From: Bin87 sp034423575 | Lineage (GTDB): Bacteria > Chloroflexota > Dehalococcoidia > Lucifugimonadales > UBA3495 | Length of the DNA: 64,000 nucleotides | NCBI GenBank assembly: GCA_034423575.1 | Contig: DAOUIF010000007.1 | Coordinates: forward strand, 41,781-105,780 | Direction of reading: 5' to 3' | Shown: positions 52,849 to 62,188 of the stretch, piece by piece | Numbering within the stretch: position 1 is the stretch's first letter | Layout of the letters: the number at the start of each line of letters is the position of its first letter | Made by a program: the position numbers and the translations under genes | Notes under the pieces: generated by a model | The model's database searches: none | What the model saw: the letters and a program-made list of their open reading frames with translations, nothing else | Told to the model about the DNA's origin: nothing

Positions 52849-53796
52849 CTATCTCGATGCGCCCAGGGCTTTCTTGATGCCCCGGTACATGCGGCGCAAC
52901 GGACGGCGACGGGGGTGCAGGTTGTGGGCGATCAGCGGGGCCAGGGTGGGATTGGCCGCCACCAGCGGCGCAACCCACTTGCGCAACTCCGCCATGGTAG
53001 GGGGTTGCTCGTCCCAGGTCGGCACCAGGGATTCCAGGGGATGCCATTGCTTGCGGCCCGACAACCGCGTCATCACGGTACCGCCGGCCTCCTGCACGGC
53101 GACGGCGCCGCCCAGCATGTCCCACATGCGCGGCGCGCCGATGACGGCGAACTGCATCACTCCCAGGGCGGTCATCGCCAGTTCGTAGGCGATGCTGCCG
53201 GTGACTCGTAGCTGGCCCAAAGGCTGACCCTTCAGTCCTTTGCCCACTCTGGTGGACGCGCCGAACGAGCCGGGCAGGCCGATGAGTCGGTCGCCCCGAG
53301 GTTTCTCCGCCTCGTATACTGAAACAGGCTCGCCGTCCGCGAAAGCCCCACCGCCAGCATGGCTGTGGACCACCACTCCGGATGAGTTGGCGGAAGGCCA
53401 GGGGATATACACCGCGCCGGCCAGTGGGCGGCCGCGGTGCAATACACCGATCGACGAGGCGTAAACCGGCAAGCCGTTCATGAAGTTGGTGGTCCCGTCC
53501 AACGGATCCAATACCCACAGGTAATCAGCTGCGGACCGCTCCCCGTCGGCGCTGGCGTCGTCTTCCTCACCCAATATCCCGTGCTCCGGAAATCGCCGCG
53601 TGATCTGATCCACTAGGTAGGCCTGGGTCTCCTTGTCGGCGGCGGTAACCGGGTCCTGCTGGGCCTTGTCCTTGTACTCAACGCTGAGCGCGCGCCCGAA
53701 GTGGCCGGCCAGCAAGTCCCCCGCCCCGCGGGCAAATTCTACAGCCGCGGCTTCGATCTCGACACCGGTCGATTCCGGGTTCTGATTCACTACCAT
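52849..53796 (-). CDS. inositol monophosphatase-family phosphatase
   Basis: A 315-residue Mg-dependent phosphatase of the IMPase/FIG superfamily. Motifs are GEEDD near residue 77, WVLDPLDGTTNF (metal and phosphate site) and RMWDMLGGAVAVQEAGG (third metal aspartate). The family acts on inositol phosphate, fructose bisphosphate or PAP. The last 50 residues are an arginine-rich extension. ATG 53796 was used; a much longer frame continues upstream but is antisense to the SDR gene. Confidence 0.9.
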   Translation of the reverse strand: MVVNQNPESTGVEIEAAAVEFARGAGDLLAGHFGRALSVEYKDKAQQDPVTAADKETQAYLVDQITRRFPEHGILGEEDDASADGERSAADYLWVLDPLDGTTNFMNGLPVYASSIGVLHRGRPLAGAVYIPWPSANSSGVVVHSHAGGGAFADGEPVSVYEAEKPRGDRLIGLPGSFGASTRVGKGLKGQPLGQLRVTGSIAYELAMTALGVMQFAVIGAPRMWDMLGGAVAVQEAGGTVMTRLSGRKQWHPLESLVPTWDEQPPTMAELRKWVAPLVAANPTLAPLIAHNLHPRRRPLRRMYRGIKKALGASR

Positions 53797-53891
53797 ACCG
53801 TTGGCGATTGTACACCAAACTGGCGCGGTGGCCGGCCGGGTGGACGCGGGGGAGACGGGGGCCTCACCTCGCCGTCGAGAGTGGGTTCGGC

Positions 53892-53900
53892 TGTTATAAT
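53892..53900 (+). promoter_or_regulatory. extended -10 promoter of the SDR gene at 53929
   Basis: TGTTATAAT (53892-53900), followed by GAGGAGG before the ATG, gives a short leader of about 22 bases. Confidence 0.55.
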
Positions 53901-53928
53901 CCCGTGCAGCATTCGAGGAGGACGGGCA

Positions 53929-54720
53929 ATGGATCTGGAACTGAACGGAAAGGTGGCGATAGTAGGCGGCGCCAGTCGCGGGCTGGGCCGCGCGTGCTCG
54001 GAGGTGTTGGCGGAGGAGGGAGCGCGAGTAGCGATGTGCGCGCGGACCCCCTCCGTGCTGGAGCAGGCGGCGGACGAGATCCGGTCCGCCACCGGCGCGG
54101 ATATCTTCACCTACGCCGGCGATCTGGACAATGAGGAAACCATCGCCGAGTTGGTGGCGCAAACCGCCGCGCACTTCGGGCAGATCGACATCATGGTCAA
54201 CAACTCGGGAGGGCCTCCGCAGGCCTACGCCAAGGACTCCACCGAAGAGCTGTGGCAAGTCTCCGCCAACCGGTCCCTGTTTTTCTTCGCCCGCATGACC
54301 CGGGAAGCGCTGCCACATCTGCGGGCCCAGGGCGGCGGAAGGATCATCAACATCCTGGCCAGCACCGTCTACACTCCCATCCCCAACCTGGCATTGTCTG
54401 CGGCAACTCGCATGGGCGTGATCGGGTTCATGAAGAACCTGGCCGACGACCTGGGGCACGAGAACATCCTGATCAACAACGTATGCCCCGGCAGCATCAT
54501 GTCGGAACGCATGATGGAAAACGTGGAGGACCGGGCGCGCACTCAGGGAATTCCGCTGGAGGACGCGCTGGCGCAGAGGGCGGAGCAAACGGCCCTGAAG
54601 CGCATCGGCGAACCCCGGGAACTCGCGTACTTGGTGGCGTTCCTCGCATCGTCCCGATCCAGCTACATCACCGGCACGACCATGCTGGTCGACGGCGGGC
54701 TCGTGCGCTCGGTGATGTAG
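53929..54720 (+). CDS. SDR-family protein lacking the YxxxK pair
   Basis: A 263-residue FabG-like SDR with strong ribosome site GAGGAGG. The cofactor loop is GGASRGLGRA and NNSGG is present. Where YxxxK belongs the sequence reads LALSAATRMGVIGFMK, so both tyrosine and lysine are missing. A recognised branch of FabG-like proteins has this LS-x-x-x-R form. It may use other residues or act non-catalytically. The TPR gene follows after eight bases. Confidence 0.87.
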   Translation: MDLELNGKVAIVGGASRGLGRACSEVLAEEGARVAMCARTPSVLEQAADEIRSATGADIFTYAGDLDNEETIAELVAQTAAHFGQIDIMVNNSGGPPQAYAKDSTEELWQVSANRSLFFFARMTREALPHLRAQGGGRIINILASTVYTPIPNLALSAATRMGVIGFMKNLADDLGHENILINNVCPGSIMSERMMENVEDRARTQGIPLEDALAQRAEQTALKRIGEPRELAYLVAFLASSRSSYITGTTMLVDGGLVRSVM

Positions 54721-54728
54721 GGCGATAC

Positions 54729-55088
54729 GTGACAGCTCGAAACAGTCCCACCCCGCCTCCGGAGCCGGCAACGCCCGAAGAGTACGTGGACCGGGGCAAC
54801 CGGTACAGCCGCAATGGTGTTTACGAGCGAGCCATCGCCGACTACACCGCGGCAATCGAACTGGACGCCGCGTGTGCTGACGCGTGGTTCAACCGGGGCG
54901 TTTCCTGGTACGAGGTCGGAGAGTACCAGCAGTCCATCGACGACCTGACCGAGGCGATCCGCCTGGAACCCGACGACGACAACTACTATTCACGGCGGTC
55001 GCTGTCGTATCTGTTCAACGACCAGCCGGACGAAGCGCAGGCAGACATGGATACCAGCGAGGAGATCCGCTTGCGATCCTGGGAGTAG
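54729..55088 (+). CDS. small TPR protein
   Basis: A 119-residue protein with GTG start and about two and a half tetratricopeptide repeats: NRYSRNGVYERAIADYTAAI, then NRGVSWYEVGEYQQSIDDLT, then a partial third. TPRs mediate protein contacts. Close to the SDR stop, so likely translationally linked. No signal peptide. Confidence 0.8.
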   Translation: MTARNSPTPPPEPATPEEYVDRGNRYSRNGVYERAIADYTAAIELDAACADAWFNRGVSWYEVGEYQQSIDDLTEAIRLEPDDDNYYSRRSLSYLFNDQPDEAQADMDTSEEIRLRSWE

Positions 55089-55144
55089 CGACGAGAGACG
55101 TACCGACCCGACTGGAACGGTTGACCCGAAGGCGGTCGCAGAGC

Positions 55145-56461
55145 CTACTCGGCCGGCGGGATGCGCTGCCCGTCGTCAACGGCTTCCCGCTCCGGGCGCG
55201 TGGCGGTCAACATCAGCAGGGACACCACGGCAAGGTTGATGCCGAAGGCCAGGAACGCTCCCTGGTAGCTGTGTACCCGGTCGACTGCCAGGCCGGCAGC
55301 AGTGGGGCCAAGCGCCTGACCGCCCACCTGCGCCGCGAGCCCCCACGCGCGGATGGATCCCAGGTGGAGCCGTCCGAAATAGTCGGCCCAGACCAGACGG
55401 CCGATGATATGCAGCCCGCCGACTCCAAACCCAAGAATGAAGGCTCCCAGCACGCCTGTGCCGATGCCGCTGGCGAAGGCGGTGGTAATTGATCCGCATG
55501 CCACCACCAGACCGGAAGCGAGCATCACGAAACGCGCCGCCTCCCGCTGAGAGACCGCCGACCAGAATATGCTGGCCGGAACCTGCGAGATGGCGAAGGT
55601 ACTGGCGGTCCACACGGCGATGGAGGCCGGCACTCCCTGGTCGACAAAATGGGGCACCATGTGCAGCGACACGCCAGCCTGAACAATAAAACTGGCGAAG
55701 GAGAACAGTATCATCAGCCAAAAGGAACGAGTCCTGGTGGCCTGCCGAAGGGTGAAGTTGATCTCGTCCACTGCGCTCTGGGGCCGGCGGATGGACGTGG
55801 ATCGACGTGCGGACGGCGGCGATGCACTGCCGCCATCGGGTTCCAGCCCCAGGTCTTCGGGACGGCGCGCCATGAGAAGGATCGCCGGTATCACGCCCAC
55901 AGCAATGGTCCAGGCGCCCAGCGAGTACCATGCCATTTCCCATCCCCAGACACCGGTGACGGCTTGTGCCACCAGTGGCATCACCGCGAGGCCGGAGCCC
56001 TGGGAGACATGGTTCAGGGCCAGCGCGAAAGGCCGCCGTCGGATGAACCAGTTGCTGACCGCTACCGAGGTGCCCAGCTCCAGGGGACTGGAGAACATCA
56101 TGCGGCCCGGCACATACACGAGATAAAACTGCCAAATCTGGGTCGCCGCTCCCAGCGCCACGGCGCAGACGCCGGCGATGCCGGACGATATCCCGACCAC
56201 CATGCCCGCGCCGTAGCGATCCAGGATGGGACCGACCAGTGGCGCTGCCACCGCGCCCAGGAGCCCACCCAGGCTGACCGCACCGGAGAACTCCGCCCGC
56301 GTCCAGCCGAACTGCTCGGACATCGGCACAACAAATACGGTGAGCACCGCTACCGACATCAGCGGGCGCGACGAGTAGGAGACTACTCCTGACAGGCCGA
56401 GGATGACCCATCCGTAGTAGAAGGGAGTGGCCCGTGCGGCGCGGGTCTGCAGAGCGCGCAT
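55145..56461 (-). CDS. MFS transporter
   Basis: A 438-residue 12-helix carrier. The first helix begins TPFYYGWVILGLSGVVSYSS, the same YYGW signature as the carrier at 31464. The loop 2-3 motif is VGPILDRYGAGMVV. ATG 56461 is used; a TTG 17 codons upstream is possible. Organic-acid transport is the family trend. It is transcribed away from nadE. Confidence 0.87.
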   Translation of the reverse strand: MRALQTRAARATPFYYGWVILGLSGVVSYSSRPLMSVAVLTVFVVPMSEQFGWTRAEFSGAVSLGGLLGAVAAPLVGPILDRYGAGMVVGISSGIAGVCAVALGAATQIWQFYLVYVPGRMMFSSPLELGTSVAVSNWFIRRRPFALALNHVSQGSGLAVMPLVAQAVTGVWGWEMAWYSLGAWTIAVGVIPAILLMARRPEDLGLEPDGGSASPPSARRSTSIRRPQSAVDEINFTLRQATRTRSFWLMILFSFASFIVQAGVSLHMVPHFVDQGVPASIAVWTASTFAISQVPASIFWSAVSQREAARFVMLASGLVVACGSITTAFASGIGTGVLGAFILGFGVGGLHIIGRLVWADYFGRLHLGSIRAWGLAAQVGGQALGPTAAGLAVDRVHSYQGAFLAFGINLAVVSLLMLTATRPEREAVDDGQRIPPAE

Positions 56462-56632
56462 CAGCGGGCTAGGGTGTGGCAAATCCGGCCGACCCCGCGC
56501 GCTGGGTAGCAAGAAGGATCGGAAGCCAGGTTCACTAGATCACGTCGGCCCGTTGGCCGGCGTTTCCGAACCCCGACCCAAATACCGTGGGATTATATCA
56601 GGAAGCAGATCAGCCTCCTCCTGCTGCTACGT

Positions 56633-56638
56633 TATAAT
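56633..56638 (+). promoter_or_regulatory. -10 element placing the transcript start at the nadE ATG
   Basis: A perfect TATAAT ends seven bases before ATG 56645, so transcription should begin on or next to the start codon. No Shine-Dalgarno sequence fits between them, suggesting a leaderless mRNA. The -35 region is weak. Confidence 0.55.
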
Positions 56639-56644
56639 ACGTCG

Positions 56645-58399
56645 ATGCAGCGTTCGCTCCGATTGGCCCTGGCCCAGTTCAACCCCACCGTCGGCGACAT
56701 TCCCGGCAACGCCTCCCGGATCATTGAGTTGATCGAGGAAGCGCGGGCGCGTCACGCGGATGTGGTCGCTTTTCCCGAACTGGCCATCACTGGATACCCG
56801 CCTGAAGACCTGCTTTTCAAGCCGTCCTTCCTGTCCGACTGCGCTGTCGCCGTCGAGCGCGTCGCCGCCGCTACCAGGGGAATCGCAGCATTCGTCGGCT
56901 GTCCGGACATCCTGACCGGCCAGAACGATGTAGCCAACGCCGCGGCGATCATCAACGACGGTCGGATCCTGGACTGGTATCACAAGATGTACCTGCCCAA
57001 CTACGGTGTCTTTGACGAGGACCGCTATTTCCGGCGTGGCGAGGAATGCCCCGTATACGTCATCAACGGGACTCCGGTGGGTGTGGGCATCTGCGAAGAC
57101 ATCTGGTATCCGATTGGCCCCATCGCCGTCCAGCGCGAGGCCGGCGCCGAGGTGATCGTCAACATCAACGCCTCGCCGTTCCATGCCGGCAAAGCCGGCC
57201 AGCGCGAGCGGATGATCTCCACGCGGGCCGCTGACCACGGGGTGTTCGTAGCCTACCTCAACGCGGTGGGCGGACAGGACGAATTGGTCTTTGACGGCGC
57301 CAGCGTCATCTGTTCGCCAGACGGCGGGGTAATCGCCCGTGGCCCTGCCTTTGAGGACAGTCTGATCGTGTCAGATCTGAACGTGGAATCCGTGTTCCGC
57401 CAAAGGCTGCGAGACCCCCGCGCCCGCAAGGAAGACCCGCAGATCCTGAGCCAGGTCGGTCAGGCGCGCGTGACCAAATTATCCGAACACCGCCTGTCTG
57501 ACCGGCAGCAAGCGCAGCGGCTCATGTGCCGCTCGTTGGACGACACCGAAGAGGTGTACCAGGCCCTGGTGGTGGGCACTCGCGATTATGTCCGCAAATC
57601 GGGCTTTGGCCGCGCTCTCGTCGGACTGTCGGGCGGCATCGATTCCGCACTTACCGCAACAGTCGCGGTCGACGCACTGGGCGCGGAAAACGTTGTGGGT
57701 GTCACTATGCCGTCGCGCTACTCCTCGGAGGGAAGCGTCGCAGATTCGCAGGAATTGGCGGACAACCTCGGGGTCAGCCTGTGGCGCATCCCCATCGAGC
57801 CGGCGCATCATGCCTTCGCCGACATGCTGGCCGCCCATTTTGCCGGCACGGAGGCCAACGTAGCCGAAGAGAACGTCCAGGCCCGCATACGGGGCAATGT
57901 CCTGATGACCATCTCCAACAAGTTCGGCTGGCTGGTGCTCACCACCGGAAACAAGAGCGAGATGGCCATGGGCTATGCCACACTCTACGGTGACATGGCG
58001 GGCGGCTTCGCGGTGCTCAAGGACGTGCCGAAAACGCTGGTCTACGAGCTCTGCCGCTGGCGCAACGCGCGCACCGGAAACGGACGGCCGTTGATTCCGC
58101 AGACAGTACTGGACAAACCACCCAGCGCAGAGTTGCGCCCGGATCAAACGGACCAGGACACGCTGCCGCCTTACGAGTTGCTGGACCCGATCATCAAGGC
58201 ATACGTCGAGGACGATTACGGATACGCCGACATGGTCACCATGGGCCATCGCCCCGAATGGGTGCAACAGGTCATCACGGCGGTTGACCGTAACGAGTAC
58301 AAGCGAAGGCAGGCACCGCCAGGGGTGAAGATCACGCCCCGGGCGTTTGGGAAAGACCGACGGCTGCCGATTGTGAACCGCTACCGGCCGACGTCCTAG
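56645..58399 (+). CDS. nadE: glutamine-dependent NAD+ synthetase
   Basis: A 584-residue two-domain enzyme that amidates nicotinate adenine dinucleotide with glutamine nitrogen. The N-terminal nitrilase-type glutaminase has the triad E45 (FPELAITGY), K114 (WYHKMYLPNY) and C150 (GVGICEDIWY). The C-terminal synthetase has the ATP loop VGLSGGIDSALTA and TTGNKSEMAMGYATLYGD. Full length. Its stop overlaps the convergent Uma2 gene by four bases. Probably translated from a leaderless transcript. Confidence 0.97.
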   Translation: MQRSLRLALAQFNPTVGDIPGNASRIIELIEEARARHADVVAFPELAITGYPPEDLLFKPSFLSDCAVAVERVAAATRGIAAFVGCPDILTGQNDVANAAAIINDGRILDWYHKMYLPNYGVFDEDRYFRRGEECPVYVINGTPVGVGICEDIWYPIGPIAVQREAGAEVIVNINASPFHAGKAGQRERMISTRAADHGVFVAYLNAVGGQDELVFDGASVICSPDGGVIARGPAFEDSLIVSDLNVESVFRQRLRDPRARKEDPQILSQVGQARVTKLSEHRLSDRQQAQRLMCRSLDDTEEVYQALVVGTRDYVRKSGFGRALVGLSGGIDSALTATVAVDALGAENVVGVTMPSRYSSEGSVADSQELADNLGVSLWRIPIEPAHHAFADMLAAHFAGTEANVAEENVQARIRGNVLMTISNKFGWLVLTTGNKSEMAMGYATLYGDMAGGFAVLKDVPKTLVYELCRWRNARTGNGRPLIPQTVLDKPPSAELRPDQTDQDTLPPYELLDPIIKAYVEDDYGYADMVTMGHRPEWVQQVITAVDRNEYKRRQAPPGVKITPRAFGKDRRLPIVNRYRPTS

Positions 58400-58953
58400 T
58401 TCCCCAATATCTCCTGCACCGAGCAAGTGAACCCCGGCAATACCTCACCAACGTCCAGCGTGTCGTCCGTGGTGAGTATGACCGCCGGGAGGTCCGGTTG
58501 CCGCACCCGTATGGTTGCGGTCTCCGGGTTAATCACCAGCGCTATCCGTACCCCGTGGCTCAGCCACATGGCGGCCTTTTCGTCTACCTCCCGCTCCGAG
58601 TCGCTGGGCGATTTGATCTCCACTACAAGGTCGGGCGCTACCGGGCAGTAACCTTCAAGGTCGGCGTCAAGTGGCAGCCGCTCCGCGGAAACGTAGGCCA
58701 GGTCCGGCTCCCGAACCGTGTCGGGGTTTCTCTCCAAGAGTACGCCGGAATCGGAACCGAATACGTGGCCTAAGCCAGCCGGCACAACGTGCGTTACGAA
58801 CTTGGACCCTAGTAGCATCGCTATTTTGCCGTGCTTCACACCCGCTGGCATTGTTTCGTGCAGCACCCCCCGAATCAACTCACCTCTTACCCCTTGACTG
58901 TCCAAGCGGAGCAGGTCATCAGCCGTAAGCAGTTTTGGCTTGGCAGTGGTCAT
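58396..58953 (-). CDS. Uma2-family (DUF820) putative endonuclease
   Basis: A 185-residue PD-(D/E)xK-fold protein. ATG 58953 has GAGGG upstream. The nuclease core is visible as REPDLAYVS, then PDLVVEIKSPSD (the D...ExK signature). DUF820/Uma2 proteins are abundant in cyanobacteria and Chloroflexota and are poorly understood; transposon-linked nuclease origin has been proposed. There are no transposon ends around it. Confidence 0.88.
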   Translation of the reverse strand: MTTAKPKLLTADDLLRLDSQGVRGELIRGVLHETMPAGVKHGKIAMLLGSKFVTHVVPAGLGHVFGSDSGVLLERNPDTVREPDLAYVSAERLPLDADLEGYCPVAPDLVVEIKSPSDSEREVDEKAAMWLSHGVRIALVINPETATIRVRQPDLPAVILTTDDTLDVGEVLPGFTCSVQEILGN

Positions 58954-58987
58954 CGTGGCACCCTCGGAAGACGTCTTGGGTAGTGTA

Positions 58988-59701
58988 TCACCCGCCCGAA
59001 TCGTCCCCGCCGCTGGTTTCCTTGTAGGCGAAGACGGCGAACAGCGGGTCGCCGGGCGGGGCCATGTCGGGATTGGCGATGCCGCCGCGCACGCCGTTGA
59101 AGCCGCCGGCGTGCTGCATGTAGGAGGCCACGAGCTCGACATGGTCCTCATCGTTGGTGGAACGCCAGACCCGCACCGCCTTGGTGGGGAAGCATCGGTT
59201 GGAGAAGGTTACGATGAACACGCCACCGGGCCGCAGGATTCGAGAAACCTCGGAGAAAATGATCACCGGCTGCGTCAGGTACTGCACGGACACCGTGATG
59301 ACCACGGCGTCGAAGGACTTGTCATCGAAAGGCAGCGACGGGTCGGCGTTGATGTCCTTGAGCAGGTACTCGCTGAGCTGCGGATTGTCCGCCATCTCGG
59401 CGGCGTTCATACCCAGGCCCACAATGCGGGCGCGCGGGTGGTCCTCGGGCCAGTGGGTGCGCCAGCTGCTCATGAGGTCCAGCACCTCAGCGTTCTCGGG
59501 TATCAGCTGCTGGAAGAGCCGTCCGACGGCCACGATGGCGCCGTCGTCGATATGCACGACGAGGCGGGGCATGGTGTAGAACTCGGCGTCGCTGGATTCG
59601 TCCTCCCGCTGGAAGAACTCCGGCGGAAAGCGCTGCGGGTCCATTGCCAAACCCAACCTCCTGATGAGCGCCGCCTGTCCGGTGGGGGTTTGGAAGCGCA
59701 T
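58988..59701 (-). CDS. class I SAM-dependent methyltransferase
   Basis: About 237 residues. The SAM-binding strand is VLDLMSSWRTHWP, a variant glycine-poor motif I seen in a group of cyanobacterial and Chloroflexota methyltransferases. The post-I acid is in RIVGLGMNAAEM, motif IV is FDAVVITVSVQYL and LRPGGVFIVTFSNR is typical. Substrate unknown. The start at 59701 is tentative. It lies 34 bases upstream of the Uma2 gene on the same strand. Confidence 0.85.
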   Translation of the reverse strand: MRFQTPTGQAALIRRLGLAMDPQRFPPEFFQREDESSDAEFYTMPRLVVHIDDGAIVAVGRLFQQLIPENAEVLDLMSSWRTHWPEDHPRARIVGLGMNAAEMADNPQLSEYLLKDINADPSLPFDDKSFDAVVITVSVQYLTQPVIIFSEVSRILRPGGVFIVTFSNRCFPTKAVRVWRSTNDEDHVELVASYMQHAGGFNGVRGGIANPDMAPPGDPLFAVFAYKETSGGDDSGG

Positions 59702-59830
59702 TGTGACCGGGTGCCTTGGGGCTTCTAGGATCAGTGTTCCCGGCGAGGATTGTAACACTGCCCAAACCCGCACACTGAAAATGTCGCTATCCGCTGCGGC
59801 CTGCAACATTGTCATGGCGCATTCGAACGG

Positions 59831-61447
59831 CTATGGGCGGAAACTGTACAGGATACGCTGCCGCTCAGCCGAGTAAGTGGCCAAGACTTCCTCGCAAACT
59901 GAACCTGTGTGTACGAAGGCGTAAGGTTTGCTGGGATAGTCAGAAGACAGACTTGACAGGGCGATTTCCGAGCGAATGCAGTCGTCTTCTTCCAGTTGAT
60001 AGCGGTATTCCATGCGCGCAAACAGTCGGTTTCCAACGGTCACCGCAGTGGGTGGGGAGACCGGCTCAAAGAAGTGCCAATCTTCTGCCAGGATCGGCAG
60101 AAAACGCGACCAGTAAAACCCGGCGATGGCTCCAAAAGCCTGGTCCGCCTCCAAGTAGGGTTGATTGAACTGAACCGTGAGGATGTCAACTCCCCGCTGG
60201 CCGCCGTAAGCCGAGAATGCCGTGAACTGTTGAGTTAATCCTTGCGGACCCTCCCCCAAAATGTACCAACCTTCAGGAATAACGATGCTGTAGCCATAGC
60301 CCCACTTGAGGTTTTGGTAGGTTGCCTGGGAGGGACCGCCCGCTTCGTATTGCGCCAGACGCTCGGCAACTTCATTGCTCGCGATGGAGAGATTGATACC
60401 GGAAATAATCCTACCCTGCAGTTGCTCGTATCCAGCCGTGTTTACGCCGATAACTTTGCCGTATCGATCGATCAGTGGCCCGCCGCTGTTGCCCGGGTTG
60501 ACATCAGCGTCAATTTGAATCCAATCGTGGTCGTGATATATCCTGTGAGGTGCCGACACGATTCCCCGGGTCAACGTGGGACCAGCGCCTATATATTGGC
60601 TGATCGGAAATCCCCAAGTCGTCACCTCGTCACCGTAAGCGACTCGGCTGGAGTCGCTCAGTTGCAACATATTGAATGGACGGTTGGCGCTCAATTGGAC
60701 CACAGCTAAGTCTGCCAATATACCCTTTCCGATAACCCGGCCTGTGAACTCCAATAACTCGCCGTCTGGAGTCTCAATCAGCGCGGTTAACGTCTCCGCA
60801 TCCTCCACCACGTGCCGGTTGGTCACCATCAACCCATCCGAACGTACTATGAAGCCGGTCCCACCTCCGGCGCCGCCTCCGGGGTAATGTACCAACAGAT
60901 CGGCTATGGCAGGTTTGACCAGTTGGGTGACTTCCGCAATGGTCAACGGGCGTCCCGTAATCGGGGGCGGTGCCGGCGCGACCACCGGGCAGGAGCCGCC
61001 GTGGTCGTTGATGGTGATGTAATTCCAGTACGGTCTGGGCCACGTGGGTTGGCCGTAGCGGGAGCCGTTGCTCAGCACGGTGCAGGCGTGGTAAGCGCCT
61101 TCCTGGAGCCCGTACAGCGTGTATGTGGCTCGATCCGGGCTGACGTTAGGGGCGTCCACATCGACAAAGACGAACGCCTGCCGCCAGTTTCCAGTGATGC
61201 TCGCCTTGGCCCGGGGGTAGTCCCGGTCCATGTTAACGCAGCCGACCCGGTAGTGCGTTGCTCCATGGGCAACATCCCAGGTGAGAACCAATTCACCGGG
61301 ATTGAAGCCGTTGGCGACGGCGACGTTGGTGGGCGGGGAAGCGGTGGACTGCGCCTCCGCGGGCACTGCGCTGCCTATGAGTGAGACCAGGACAATGACG
61401 GCCAGGAGTAGGGAAAATGGTTTCAGCAATCTCAACTTGGAAATCAA
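59831..61447 (-). CDS. secreted trypsin-like (HtrA-type) serine protease with N-terminal FN3-like domain
   Basis: A 538-residue exported protease. TTG 61447 is proposed because GGAG precedes it and the product then opens with a clean signal peptide (KLRLLKPFSLLLAVIVLVSL...AEAQS); the longer frame would overlap the upstream gene. Residues 33-150 form an FN3-like domain (VLTWDVAHGATHYRVGCVNM). The S1 protease has H212 (TNRHVVEDA), D246 (ILADLAVV) and S321 (NPGNSGGPL). No PDZ domain is visible; a 150-residue C-terminal region is unassigned. The accessory domain recurs in the subtilase downstream at 62481. Confidence 0.88.
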   Translation of the reverse strand: MISKLRLLKPFSLLLAVIVLVSLIGSAVPAEAQSTASPPTNVAVANGFNPGELVLTWDVAHGATHYRVGCVNMDRDYPRAKASITGNWRQAFVFVDVDAPNVSPDRATYTLYGLQEGAYHACTVLSNGSRYGQPTWPRPYWNYITINDHGGSCPVVAPAPPPITGRPLTIAEVTQLVKPAIADLLVHYPGGGAGGGTGFIVRSDGLMVTNRHVVEDAETLTALIETPDGELLEFTGRVIGKGILADLAVVQLSANRPFNMLQLSDSSRVAYGDEVTTWGFPISQYIGAGPTLTRGIVSAPHRIYHDHDWIQIDADVNPGNSGGPLIDRYGKVIGVNTAGYEQLQGRIISGINLSIASNEVAERLAQYEAGGPSQATYQNLKWGYGYSIVIPEGWYILGEGPQGLTQQFTAFSAYGGQRGVDILTVQFNQPYLEADQAFGAIAGFYWSRFLPILAEDWHFFEPVSPPTAVTVGNRLFARMEYRYQLEEDDCIRSEIALSSLSSDYPSKPYAFVHTGSVCEEVLATYSAERQRILYSFRP

Positions 61448-61481
61448 GGCTTTGGCTCCGGTTGCGGCTATGAAGGCGTCG

Positions 61482-62081
61482 TCAGCGTAATTTGAGGGAT
61501 CGGATGTCAGTTCCGTCGAACGATCCCTCACCCGGCACTTGGATTTCTGGCGGAAGGTGGTTCAACAACTCTGGCGCTTCCTCGGGGGTAGGTCGTTGGT
61601 CGAACCAAGTGCGGAACGTATCCGACTCATCCTCCGTCATGGTTCCATTCTCCACCGCCTGGTACAGCATCCACTCCACGTCCAGATCCGTGGCGATTAT
61701 GGCGTCCTGCGTGCTGAACGAACCCATGTTGTCGGGCCGGTCCGCCAGCCAACTGGCCAGCGCGCCGGAGTCTTCTGGCGCAACCTGGTTGACGCCGGGA
61801 TCTTGACCATCCTGCACCGGCGGTGGGGACGCGGCGTGGGGAGCCACAAGTGCACGGGGTTCCCGCGGTTCCGCGATGTCGTCGGCGGGAGCCGGCGGAC
61901 TGGAGTACAGGCCCGGGTCGGTTAGATCGGCCTGCGCCTGGGCCGCGGCAGCCTCCTGGACCGGCTGCTCGCCGGAATTGGCGGCGAACATGGAGCCGGC
62001 GGCAACCGCGACGGCCAGGACAACCGCCACCGCCGCCAGGAAGGGCCAGCGTTTACGGAACACAGAATCCGATCTGGGCAT
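61482..62081 (-). CDS. membrane-anchored hypothetical protein
   Basis: A 199-residue protein. The N-terminus has an uncleaved-type anchor (RWPFLAAVAVVLAVAVAAGS), then about 75 residues of Ala/Pro/Asp-rich linker, then an acidic domain (DLDVEWMLYQAVENGTMTED, then WFDQRPTPEEAPELLNHLP). No family is recognised. It directly precedes the HtrA-like protease, so a role in regulating or presenting that protease is conceivable. Confidence 0.65.
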   Translation of the reverse strand: MPRSDSVFRKRWPFLAAVAVVLAVAVAAGSMFAANSGEQPVQEAAAAQAQADLTDPGLYSSPPAPADDIAEPREPRALVAPHAASPPPVQDGQDPGVNQVAPEDSGALASWLADRPDNMGSFSTQDAIIATDLDVEWMLYQAVENGTMTEDESDTFRTWFDQRPTPEEAPELLNHLPPEIQVPGEGSFDGTDIRSLKLR

Positions 62082-62188
62082 TATTCATCCCTCATTCGTT
62101 AGTGGAGCGCCGCAGCGGAACGCCGCCGCTATTCACCGTCCAGCAGCGCCAGCATCCGAGCGACAAACTGGTGAACCGCCGGGCGTTC

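Noticed and set aside
53797..54855. 350-residue extension of the inositol monophosphatase
   Set aside because: It is antisense to the SDR and TPR genes; family N-termini start near 53796.
55176..56411. 411-codon minus-strand frame inside the MFS gene
   Set aside because: Alternate frame of the transporter, Gly/Arg/His-rich, with no protein-like pattern.
61448..61531. Longer start for the HtrA-like protease
   Set aside because: It would overlap the upstream gene and place 28 polar residues before the signal peptide; TTG 61447 has a GGAG site.
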